A DNA stretch of 64,000 bases, taken from contig JBAIAA010000654.1 of assembly GCA_037893245.1 (NCBI GenBank), positions 1 through 64,000 of the forward strand, in the 5' to 3' direction. The translations under genes were made by a program, and so were the position numbers. This DNA is from Crossaster papposus (Eukaryota; Echinodermata; Asteroidea; Velatida; Solasteridae). Position 1 is the stretch's first letter. Each line of letters opens with the position of its first letter. Below the pieces are notes generated by a model that worked only from the letters and a program-made list of their open reading frames with translations, did no database searches and was not told the origin of the DNA. Below, piece by piece: positions 38,201-47,600 of this stretch.

Positions 38201-41200
38201 GGGAACGTGGTAACCGAATCTGCTTTCTGCAATTGGTTATGCATCCAAAAAGATTATGAAATTATCATTCACATAACAATTAGGGCATACAAAACAGCTA
38301 AACATTAATTTGTATGGCCTTACCGCCTATGTTCCTTAGTTAAGATTCTAACTTTCCGAGAAACTGTTTTTTGATGTTTTTTTATTACATGAACCACCAT
38401 TATTGACAGACAAATGTTAACCTTGAACCCCTGTGTGCAAAACCTTTAAAAAAATTGAGGTTTCAAAACTGTTAGGGTGATTGACAACTTAGTACTGAAA
38501 CTTTAGATTGACAAAAAAACTGATTTAGAGGTGACCTTACATACAATGTATAGACACAATAACTGGGGCCCTATAACTCCAAAATTCGAAAAAAGAGGAG
38601 TTATATTGGGCCCAGTTAGTGGGTCTACCTTACATGTATTATTTATCCCTCGGTTGACTGTGCATAGAGCAGATAATATTGAAACAATCCTGGTACTTTT
38701 TGTTCAGTCATCAAATATTTTTCCCCCACTTTTGTTTGTTTGTTGTGTAAGGTGATGCTACTAACCAAATCCACACAGAAGCGTACCAAGTCTCCAACCA
38801 ATGCATGGCGTTGGTTCGAGATAATTGCCTGGTACCCACTAGGGACGCACCTGAACTCGGGTATGTCCGAGAGTCAACCAGTGAGCAGTATGTACCGGAT
38901 GTCTTCTACACGGTATGTGTAAAGTTAGCACCGAGTTGTTGTTTTTACTGCAGAAATGATAGCTTTAATTCAACAGAATTTTAAAGATTGAATGTAGAAA
39001 GTTGTGTATTTTTCTTTAGCTCGCCGGTATCCTATTATGCATCTTACTTTGTTTTTCTTTCACAGTTTGCTGCACATGAAGAGAAGCAAATTTGGCATTA
39101 TTTATTTGATACACAAAAAAACAATGAAAAAAACAAAGACTTCTGTCACAAATTAACATTTGCATTTGCCCAATGTATGAATTCGAACCAACCAACCAAC
39201 CATACAATATCTGAGTTTGGATTTAGCATTGGATAACGTTATCTATGTACATGTATTTGCCTATCATTTTCAGGAGAAGGATGGTTATGGTAATAGCTCC
39301 AAGTCATTAGCAAGACCTCTACCGGTTGAGTTTCTCCTAGTTGATGTGAGTACAAGTCACTGACACCCTAAGTGCAAGCAAAGAATAACAACAATCTTGT
39401 TTACTTTGTTTGCATGAAGCCTGTTTAAAGTAATATTGGCTCAGCTTTGTTCTCATTGTTGTTCTCATCGTCGTCTTTTTTTTGTTTTTGTTTTTTTGGG
39501 GGGGTGTTCTTTTTTGGGGGGGGGGGGGGGGGGGGGGGTTTGCAGTTTGCCTGTTCTTTGTGTGACACGGATTTGTTAAATGGATTTGTAAGTAATTTGA
39601 CAAGACTTATTCACAAACTGCTCAGGTTACGTGCGGCTTTCCCAAGGATCCCGTGTACACCTTTAACGACACAGAGACAGTTAAACATTTCCCTGTGGAG
39701 AATCGTTCTGAGCTTGGTGAGCTACAGGATCTAGGCCCCTTAGCTCAGTACATGAAGCAGTTTAGTGGGGATCAGTTTCTTGAAGCTATGCTGGACTTCC
39801 ATCTACTCATCTACCTGGCTACTATGCAGATGTTATCTATCAGGGTGGGTATCTATGGACCAGGGACCAATTTCATGGAGCTGCTGAGCACAAACATTTG
39901 CTTAGCACAACAACAAAAATCTTTCTCAGTAAAAACAGGTTAACAGCACAAACAAAAGCTCGATATTAGTCACAAACAATATGCATCACCTGAAAAATAG
40001 GTTTGTAATCTTATTTTTCTAAGAAGTATTTTTTATGCTAAGCATTTTTGTGTGCTCAGCAGTTCCATAAATTGGTCCCATGTCAGTTTATAGCTGGCTT
40101 TCTGTTTGCCGATTTTAAAAGATTTAGCATTTGTTGTGCAAATAGGCTTTGACAACACTAGCATCATGAATTGTTTGTTAAGTGTAAACCAGACATTTTG
40201 TGAAGAGGTTTCCTATTCTGTGCCATCCAAGTTCAGCAATTTGCAGGAAACTATTAAAGGGCACATTCCTTGTATTTGTTTTTTGTTTTCATTTTTTCTG
40301 GGCATCAAAGCCTCCAAAAAAGTACTGTTAAATGAAGACAAAGGTTTAGGGTTGTTGGACCATTTTCAAATCTTTTTGGCTGCATTTGCTGAATATTTTC
40401 AGGATCAGATGGGGCCACTACTGGATGCTCTCAGGAATCAAGATGGTGAACTAGCCAGGGCGTGGTCTAAGAGTGAACAGTGGGCGACGCTGGAACACTT
40501 CATGGCAGCTCAGGGTTAGATCTCAAAATAAAACTAAACTAAATTACATTAAATAAACACACAAATAATGAATAAAGTTTAAATATTTGATAAAGTTGGT
40601 ATGTCCGTGTTTTTTCAATTTTTTTATTTTCGATTATTTTTTGAAGGAATATAATGTACTCTAATGAATAATTTGTTGGTTTGCATTGGCAGTGGTTTTT
40701 GTCAATAATCAAATTGATCAAGCAAAAGGTCATAAATATTTAAATAGTGAAATTATATGCTAATTTGGGTCATTGACACGAACACACGAACGTATAGTGT
40801 ACAATATTCATATATATCTATACTCGTGGACCACCTATTGTCCTCTTTTGTTCGTAACTTTGTGGGGTGACTTTTGTATTTTGTACATAAATCTCAACAG
40901 TAAATGTCTGTCAATAGTGGACTGTATTGCCCTAAGTTCAACATTTTTGAAAGTGTAAATTCACAGGTATGTACCGACATTATATAACGCGTGTTGAACA
41001 TGTAGTCTGAAAAAGTGCATGCACAGACTAGGCCCCCCACGAATTAGGAGCAGGACATCAAACTTTGGGTTATGACATTTTTGTGAGTCTAATATGTTTA
41101 GATTTTCAGTCAAGATGCAAACTAGCTAAATGTCCAAACCATGTAGAGTGTGACTATGAGTAGGAGTGCAAAACAATACTCAGATGAGAGTTGAGTTTAG

Positions 41201-41383
41201 GACTTACACTTGACAGCTTTTCTTTTTCATCTTGCAGGACCCAGCCCAACCTCTGCAACCTCTGATGCCGTAGCATCAAGCGGAGGGGTGACTCATGACC
41301 CCTGGACATGCTCAAGATGTACCTACATCAATACCAACTCACTCAAAACAGTCTGTGAGATGTGTGAGGGACCCAAAGAATAA
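26236..41383 (+). CDS. NPLOC4: Nuclear protein localization 4 homolog (p97/VCP-Ufd1 cofactor), complete
   Basis: NPL4 pairs with UFD1 and recruits ubiquitinated substrates to the p97/VCP unfoldase for ER-associated and nuclear degradation. Exons: 26236-26250, 26986-27066, 28092-28204, 28528-28788, 29736-29784, 31069-31163, 31775-31898, 32325-32504, 33051-33137, 37381-37452, 37993-38119, 38752-38912, 39274-39345, 39626-39844, 40403-40514, 41238-41383. They give 637 residues (human about 608). Order: ubiquitin-like N-terminus ([18 protein letters not shown]), a Ser/Ala repeat insert (~94-132), NPL4 zinc-finger region ([27 protein letters not shown]), the inactive MPN-like core ([45 protein letters not shown]), and a C-terminal NZF ubiquitin-binding finger ([14 protein letters not shown]). 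Similarity to vertebrate NPLOC4 is continuous across every junction. The extra length is mostly the Ser/Ala repeat. Confidence 0.97.
26668..26858. mobile_element. Inverted-repeat element with ATATGGGAC(C/G)GAG ends, copy 2
   Basis: Same order as copy 1, but with long C (26757-26770) and G (26822-26838) runs in place of shorter ones. It lies in NPLOC4 intron 1. Confidence 0.75.
27514..27785. mobile_element. TTAA-ended miniature element with internal duplication
   Basis: Ends TTAACCAGTTTGCGCCGG and CGGCGCGAACTGGCTAA. The interior repeats cagattcaaaacg and gagcaaggcc blocks, making it longer than other copies. It lies in an NPLOC4 intron. Confidence 0.85.
28528..28788 (+). other. NPLOC4: NPLOC4 exon 4 with a coding 15-bp minisatellite
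   Basis: Between the conserved KHGDMLY start and the [10 protein letters not shown] end, the exon carries about eight 15-base units (CTCGAGTGCGTCGGC type, 28594-28715) encoding [10 protein letters not shown] and similar. They lie in the linker after the ubiquitin-like domain. In vertebrate NPLOC4 this linker is short and non-repetitive, so this is a lineage- or allele-specific expansion. Confidence 0.9.
28855..29036. mobile_element. Miniature element with GTAGTCGAGTCC ends, copy 1
   Basis: gatgtagtcgagtccgtcac at the left and gatggactcgactacgttg at the right are inverted. Interior tttgtcaaagctgattt also occurs, inverted, in the copy at 59384. Confidence 0.65.
30233..31024. mobile_element. 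Larger relative of the AAGCCGCGTTCGC element, ~790 bp
   Basis: Left end TAAGCCATGTTCGCACTGGAC and right end GTCCAGTGCGAACACGGCTTTA. Further copies of the AAGTCCAGTGCGAAC motif lie inside (for example near 30300 and 30424), suggesting nested or rearranged copies. A 91-codon frame (30517-30789) rich in Arg and Lys lies inside; I cannot identify it, and it may be chance or a captured gene fragment. Confidence 0.78.
31171..31668. repeat. Foldback with ~100-bp arms of AAGTTGAA-TACAACGTT subrepeats
   Basis: The left arm (31171-31292) has four units like AAAACGTTGTACTTCAACTT. The right arm (31560-31668) has four units of the inverse, like AAGTTGAAGTACGACATT. About 270 bp of unique sequence lies between. 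It follows NPLOC4 exon 6 directly. Confidence 0.8.
32755..32999. mobile_element. hAT-like miniature element, CAGGGGCCAATTTCA ends, 245 bp
   Basis: CAGGGGCCAATTTCACGGAG at the left and CTCCGTGAAATTGGCCCCTG at the right are perfect inverted repeats, followed inward by GCTGCTAAGCA and its inverse. The CAGGG start is typical of hAT elements; an 8-bp target duplication is not clear. Confidence 0.85.
35609..35639. repeat. Short perfect hairpin, 14-bp arms
   Basis: AACTTGATTTCCAT, loop ACA, then ATGGAAATCAAGTT. It lies in the large NPLOC4 intron. Confidence 0.9.
36438..36818. mobile_element. TTAAAGGTAG-type element, full inverted copy
   Basis: Both ends are present: aaaggtaggatacaccattt and aatggtgtatcctacct. 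It lies in the large NPLOC4 intron. Confidence 0.86.
37038..37167. mobile_element. TTAAAGGTAG-type element, 5' fragment
   Basis: Starts aaagattgtttacaccattg and keeps the block to the gccgag motif, then breaks off. It lies 220 bp from the full copy. Confidence 0.75.
38562..38620. repeat. Small foldback, AACTGGGGCCCTATAACTCC ends
   Basis: AACTGGGGCCCTATAACTCC and the inverse-like GGAGTTATATTGGGCCCAGTT face each other across about 17 bp. Confidence 0.75.
39861..40082. mobile_element. hAT-like miniature element, second copy
   Basis: CAGGGACCAATTTCATGGAG at the left and an imperfect inverse ending AATTGGTCCCATG at the right. It begins 16 bp after the donor of NPLOC4 exon 14. Confidence 0.8.
41238..41383 (+). 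other. NPLOC4: NPLOC4 terminal exon, NZF zinc finger
   Basis: The exon encodes a Ser/Thr-rich spacer, then [10 protein letters not shown]...CEMC and a stop. This is the W-x-C-x2-C-x3-N...C-x2-C pattern of Npl4-type zinc fingers that bind ubiquitin. AATAAA happens to overlap the stop (41378-41383); a more likely polyadenylation signal is at 42225-42230. Confidence 0.93.
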
Positions 41384-42224
41384 AATCTTGGCAAGTGTTT
41401 GAATTTAATAGGATCAGCAACCATTTCTGGCAGGTGTTTTGGGGGGCTTTTTTTTAGCAGTGAGGAGATTGGGGCCAATAACTTTCAAATTGTGATTCTG
41501 CTTTGATCATAATGTAGGTCAAGTCAAACTTTACACATCATAACTCCCAACTTACTCAGTAGGGCTAACCTAGTTTCCCATCTGACCTGACTCACTTTTG
41601 GCTCCAGACCCTTGTTATATTCTAAGTTTGTCCACATTGTGACTCAATTGTGAATCGTATCTGAATCATATCTGACCCAGTTTTTGACTTATGTCCGACT
41701 CAATTCTGGCAAGTCTTCAATATTTGTTTTGAATCTGACTGAACTATCGAACCCAATTGATGCAAGGATTTGACCTAAATGTGGGTTGTGCTATATTTTA
41801 ATTGTAGCGCAATTAAATCGCAATCTTTAGCAATTTACTTAATTTATATGACCAATATAAAACACACAGGTCCCAGCAATATTGCGTAATACAGTAGTCA
41901 TTCATGGTTGGTTTTTGCATACACATTGTGTACACATTTGGTATTTTCTGATAATTTGGGGGACAAAAAGCTTCAAAATTAAAACTATTATTTCCAGTTA
42001 ACTTAGCCATAAATTATGTCAAAATTGTTTCCTTTGTAATTTTATGGATGAATACACAACGTCCTCCATTAATGTTGTGAAATGAACACTGAACACTGAT
42101 TATATCAACAATCCCTATCCTGCCTTGCCTAAATGCAGTTACACTTCATAGGAACTATTTGTAATGTATATTTATTATTTGTATTATTACTTTTTAATTC
42201 TTTGTTCAGAGGGAATACTTTACG

Positions 42225-42230
42225 AATAAA
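42225..42230 (+). terminator. Possible NPLOC4 polyadenylation signal
   Basis: AATAAA about 840 bases after the stop, followed by AT-rich sequence. It is assigned by position. Confidence 0.4.
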
Positions 42231-42810
42231 ACATCATCTAGGTTTTATCCAAGTTAGTTGCATATGAAATAAATTACAGAATAGTGACATGTCAAGGTTT
42301 CAAGGACTACACTACTCATTTGTTTTTTATTGATCTAAAAATGAAAGCAACAAGTGTGTTAGATTTTTGTATAATTCGGATTTGTCAAATTTCATATTTT
42401 AATTTGTCAATTTTCATATTTGTTTCTTTTTTGGTGGCCCAATTTTGTTTAGTTACTTTGAATGTAATAAAATCAACTCCTGCAAATCAAGTCAATTGAT
42501 ATTCAATATTAATTATCTATTCAGAAAAAAGAAGGATTTTGACATGTTATATTGTTGGTGATTATAGCACTTTATACCTCTTTAAGGTTACAATTATTAT
42601 CCCTGTTCGCCAGAAACGAGACCATTTCTGCAGCAGCTTGAGACCAGCGCATGTGGTCTTTACCTTCACAAAACTACTAAATATTGAGCTGTTTTTTGAA
42701 AACAAAGCGATACAAACATTGACAGTAGACAACAAATGCAGTCATTGTTAGAGAACGAAATAACTTGGGATCAAGTTGCAATGTTTTGGAACAGAAGTAT
42801 ATACATGTAC

Positions 42811-43168
42811 AGTACTCGGAAAGTACTCGGAAAGTACTCGGAAAGTACTCGGAAAGTACTCGGAAAGTACTCGGAAAGTACTCGGAAAGTACTCGGAAAG
42901 TACTCGGAAAGTACTCGGAAAGTACTCGGAAAGTACTCGGAAAGTACTCGGAAAGTACTCGGAAAGTACTCGGAAAGTACTCGGAAAGTACTCGGAAAGT
43001 ACTCGGAAAGTACTCGGAAAGTACTCGGAAAGTACTCGGAAAGTACTCGGAAAGTACTCGGAAAGTACTCGGAAAGTACTCGGAAAGTACTCGGAAAGTA
43101 CTCGGAAAGTACTCGGAAAGTACTCGGAAAGTACTCGGAAAGTACTCGGAAAGTACTCGGAAAGTACT
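42811..43168. repeat. Perfect 11-bp minisatellite, 32.5 copies
   Basis: The unit AGTACTCGGAA repeats 32 times plus six bases with no variant that I can see. Because 11 is not a multiple of three and the unit has no stop on the plus strand, all three forward frames stay open through the array, giving an 11-residue peptide repeat in each. The open frames are by-products of the repeat. Confidence 0.98.
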
Positions 43169-44512
43169 TACCGAAAGCTTTGTCTCAAAAGCTTAATTCA
43201 TTCAAGATTCCGATTGTCCCAAGTTTGCATTTTCTTTAGCAAAGCATTTACTGCTCAGTGTCTGTATTCTGCAGCGTTATCCATACCAAATCGTCCTAAT
43301 TATGGTAGTTAAAGTTGGGTTCTCCGTTCTTTTTCAAATTTTGAATTTTCTATTTTTAGCAGAACGCTCCTAAATCAAAATTAATTAATTACTCGCCGTT
43401 AGACGATTATTCTCGTGGTATGTCTCATTTGAAAGCTCATAACAAATACAATCCTAGAAAATTATCAATTCAATTTAAAAATCTAGTTCTCAGGATACAA
43501 CCTCCTAAAAGCACGGACACGGGATGGTTTGAACTAGCCGTATGAACTAGCTTTTGGGCTGCTGAGCAAAGTTTATTTCATTGCACCTTGATAACAATTT
43601 TGCAAACGTAGACTGCCAAAGGGTATATTTCTTAATGAGTATTAAGGAATGCATGTTTTCAAAGATACTGTATTTCAAATATGACAGACAAGGCGCATAT
43701 AACATTGAGTTCACGCAGCATATAACGAGTATATCTACCACGCAGTAGTCGCCGCGTAAAAGGCTCATTTCCGATGCCGATCGTTACCAAGGGTTTATGC
43801 GACAATTGTCTTTTTCTAGTTTTCTTGTGAAAACTACTTGACAAAACGTTAACCAAAACTGACTAAATGCAAAATAACAAAAATCAAATACATTATAGAT
43901 TTTGTTTACAAGTCGCATGCGTGCAGCTCGTGACAATATATATTTGCACACCACACGCTCGTTCCGTGATGCACCCCCCCCCCCCCCCCCCCCCGATGTC
44001 AACACTCGTTCAATTTTCAACCTTTGATGTTTCAAAATCCCAATCAATTCCGCAAATCAACATCATAATAAACCTCTTTTTTTATAAAGAAAGAAAACGG
44101 TCATTAATCCTCTGGCAGTACGATAAACAAGTCCCAAAACTTGGAAAGATACACAACCGAAGAGGCACTTTAGGGGTGCTGTTTGACCCCATTACGTGCT
44201 GGGGTATTTTGCATACAATCGAAAAGCTCTGAAATCTATACCAGCTTATACAACGGACCAATAGCGGCGCGGGAAAACTTTGGAATTATTATTATTACCA
44301 AGTTGTTGAGATTGGTCCGATTAAAAACAAATCTAAAGTCCTCGCCTGTGCGACTGAAGCAGGCAACTGGGCAGAAGTTAAAATTGCACCGTACATGCGA
44401 CATCTTCTGGACTAGCTACCCGTGTTTCTTGCTTTAGGAAACTTGGTTTTCTGTTGGTATCCTATATCGCAGCAAGGATTGTTAGGGGGTGAAATTGTCT
44501 TGGAGATCCAGG

Positions 44513-44640
44513 ATGAAGATTTTTCTGTTGTTGGCGTGTCTGGCTGTTGCCAGGGGAGCACCTACACCTCCAAAGAGGAGCTCGTTGCCATGGGCAGAGT
44601 GGGCTGAAGATCTTGCTACGACCACCCCAGGTCCACAAAG
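44513..44640 (+). other. First coding exon with signal peptide
   Basis: ATG opens MKIFLLLACLAVARG, a typical short secretion signal with predicted cleavage near the Ala-Arg-Gly/Ala-Pro junction, then a Pro/Thr-rich stretch. The donor is AAAG|GTGAGT. This is the only start that gives a signal peptide in frame with downstream modules. Confidence 0.85.
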
Positions 44641-47600
44641 GTGAGTTTAAGAGAAATAGGTAAAGTTTACCGTCGAAAGTCGTGCACTACAGCGAGATGT
44701 CAGATGACGTCCGTAGTTGTTTTTTAAGACGTACTTTTACTTTGAAAAGTCTGAGTGTAAAGTGGCACAATTTACAGGCTTTTCACCGTTGAAATGCGGC
44801 TTATCAGACGAGGTCTGACCGTACGATGATAGGCCTACAGTCGAACTGACGTTCCAACTGTACAACGTACAGTCAATTCCTGGGGTATATCGCTGCATGA
44901 CTTCCGACCGTAACATTTACGGTGTTTTTTGCAGTATCATGACTACGTTTTTTGAAATCGTCTTCTTGTTCAAGAAATGTCAGACTCCTGACTTTTGGAA
45001 CTGCGCCCCACAAATGTCTTAACAACCCCCCTGTGATATGCGTGGAAATTCATATTACTGGATATATATATATTTTTTTTATTTATTTATTTTGGGGTTT
45101 TTTTGGGGGCAGGTCTCAAAGTTGGATTTACGTATTCCCTAGTAATCATGACTCCGTTTCAACCTTGCCGACGCGGTTTTGGCTTGTGCTATTTGTGTAA
45201 AATTGGTGTGTCCGTAAACAAAATCGGCTCACCACGGTTAGTAAGAAATTAATTAATTTCAAATTTTAAATTAGAAGCGTTCCGCTCCTAATTCAGGGGG
45301 GGGGGGGGGGGGGGCTATGCGCGCGTGCTTTTTCGACCGCATAGTCAGCGCGCATGTAGCTACCCACCTGTGGACTAGTTGGAGGTATAGTGGAATACTT
45401 GGAGGTATTAAATACATCCAACCGCCTTGTCCTCTTTAGTGTGTATTCTAACTTTTTGGGAAGACTTTGCACATGTATTGTTTTGTACACATGTCTGTAC
45501 TACGGAGCCCCTAAAGGGACATATGACGAATAAAAATCACTGTGACGAAATAATTTGAGATTTGTATTTCGTGCGCTCGAAATCATTTCGTGCCCACGAA
45601 ATCATTTCGTGCACTCGAAATAACTTATTTCGTGAGCTCGAAATGATTTCGAGCTCACGAAAAGATTTGTTTTGAGCGCACGAAATCATTTCGTGGGCAC
45701 GAAATCATTTCGAGCTCACGAAATAAGTTATTTCGAGCGCACGAAATGATTTCGTGGGCGCGAAATGATTTCGAGCGCACGAAATAAAAAACTCAAATTA
45801 TTTCGTACATGTACATGTATAGTACTTTAACACTGTGTGCGCAGCTGCACTGCGACTCGCTATGCTGTATACTAGTGCTGTCAGTGACCAAAATTTGAAT
45901 AATTTGCGATATGAATATAAAGGGTTGCATTGACGTCACGCGCGCTACGCGTACGCGCTAATCGCACGTACAACCATGCGGAGCGGTACGGTGAGGTCAA
46001 ACAAGAGGAAAAGATCCAGGAATCTGGCGATAATAAAGGGCGCCCTCAATAAGCCCAGATAATACGTACGGCGCGCCGCGGAACAAATGAACAGGCTAGC
46101 TTGGTCTTGACCAAGACTATACTCAGCACCCAAACTGGCATACTGCGAAGACTTGACAGCGCACGTGGACGTGGATGCGACGTCGGCGGCCAAACATTCT
46201 GTGAGTTAGGCAGGATAGCCATTTGTCGGCCGTGCGTTATCGGTCCGAATTAAATCCACGTCCGGCCGGTCGCTGGTACTAGTCGAGTCAGCGGTGAAAG
46301 GTTATACCGGTCATGCTAAAAATATCGGAGATTATCAGACAACAGTACCGGTAGTCGTTACGTAACGTAGTAATGTTTCCTACCTCCATGGTAATACTGG
46401 CTTGATATGTTGACCCATGGAGCATGCAATAAACTAGTTTATTGCTCCATGGTTGACCGGTGAGGGCATATCAATTCGGGCGATTCACAATGCAGTGCGC
46501 CACCAAGCGTTTGCCTCAAAAGAGCCACTTTTAAACTTTACGGTCGACTTCTTCCGTATATCATACTGTAGTGAAATATCTATTTTTCATTGTTCACGCG
46601 AGGTACAACACAAACATAAATGTATCCGGAAGCGTCGTTGATTAAAACATTGTTATTTGCAAAAACAAATTTGAACTTTAATCGTGCGCGTCCAGAAAGA
46701 CGTAAAAACTGATGAGTTCATGCAAAATGAATACCTTTTTTCAAACTGATGCCGACTTTTTCCCATGATGCACTACGGGTATAGCAGGATTTGCGCCTCC
46801 AACGGCAGCTTCTAGGTATTGTGAATCGCTCGAATTAAGTTTTTGCTCGTTTTGCTGGCGGGGGTATTTGCTTGAATGATGACGCTGAATCGCCGCCATT
46901 GTGTCAAGGTCATTGTGATCATAGAGCAAGGCAATGGAAATGGGTGGGACATGATAACTTCAACTGGAGTCTGGACTATATTCATTGTATTTTGTATGGG
47001 TTGGACCATGGAGGAATGCTCTAGGAACCCTATAAACTTTGGAACACTATGGTCAAAGGTCAAGGTCATTATGGTTAAAAAAATAGTGTTTGACCCTGAT
47101 GCTAATGAATGATACTTTTTGTGATAGATCTTTGGAGTTTGATATTTAAAAGGTAGTGACGGCATATCATTGTCAGCCCTAGCTGGTATGTCATCATGTT
47201 GACGGGGCATTTGTGTTGTCAACACAAAATTCTTGTTTTCTTCTGTTGTATTTAAAGGTTAATTGTTGCAGTAGTTAAAAGCTGAAAGTGAAAGTGTCAC
47301 GCTGTTTGTTTTGAATTTACATGTAATTGATGTATATGACTTGTTTCCCGTTATACCTTTACAGGGTGTGTTGGGACACAGCACGGGATGGCAGGTACGT
47401 ACGTAAACTTGCCAACGTGACATTAAATTGGCAAAATTATCTTTATAATTCTAAGCAACAATGGACAAAACCCTAGTGTTTTTACCAATCACAGAAATAG
47501 TTAATATCTGACATACATTTATAAAAATCTGATACGTGCTCACGTACAGTATGTGTCTGTGTGACCCAGGCGGTTGGAACACTGGCTTAAGTTTCAGTTT

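Larger units (their letters stand above)
41384..44512. other. Intergenic region between NPLOC4 and the secreted modular gene
   Basis: It covers the NPLOC4 3' flank, the 11-bp minisatellite (42811-43168), a 21-base C run (43974-43994) and the 5' flank of the next gene. An ACCAATAG box near 44258 sits in a short GC-rich patch about 250 bp before the next start codon and could belong to its promoter. No gene is supported here. Confidence 0.6.
44641..47364 (+). other. Intron 1 of the secreted modular gene
   Basis: The 2.7-kb intron holds a G run (45297-45314), the 262-bp CGAAATNATTTCG foldback (45545-45806) and a CCATGGAGC hairpin near 46415-46452. Antisense open frames here (for example 46812-47225) have no recognisable protein. 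Confidence 0.7.

Noticed and set aside
42811-43168. CRISPR-like array
   Set aside because: Direct repeats are contiguous with no spacers, and the genome is animal.
42736-43312. Three overlapping open frames of 143-178 codons through the 11-bp array
   Set aside because: They exist only because an 11-bp unit without plus-strand stops keeps all frames open; the flanks have no splice sites or conserved protein.
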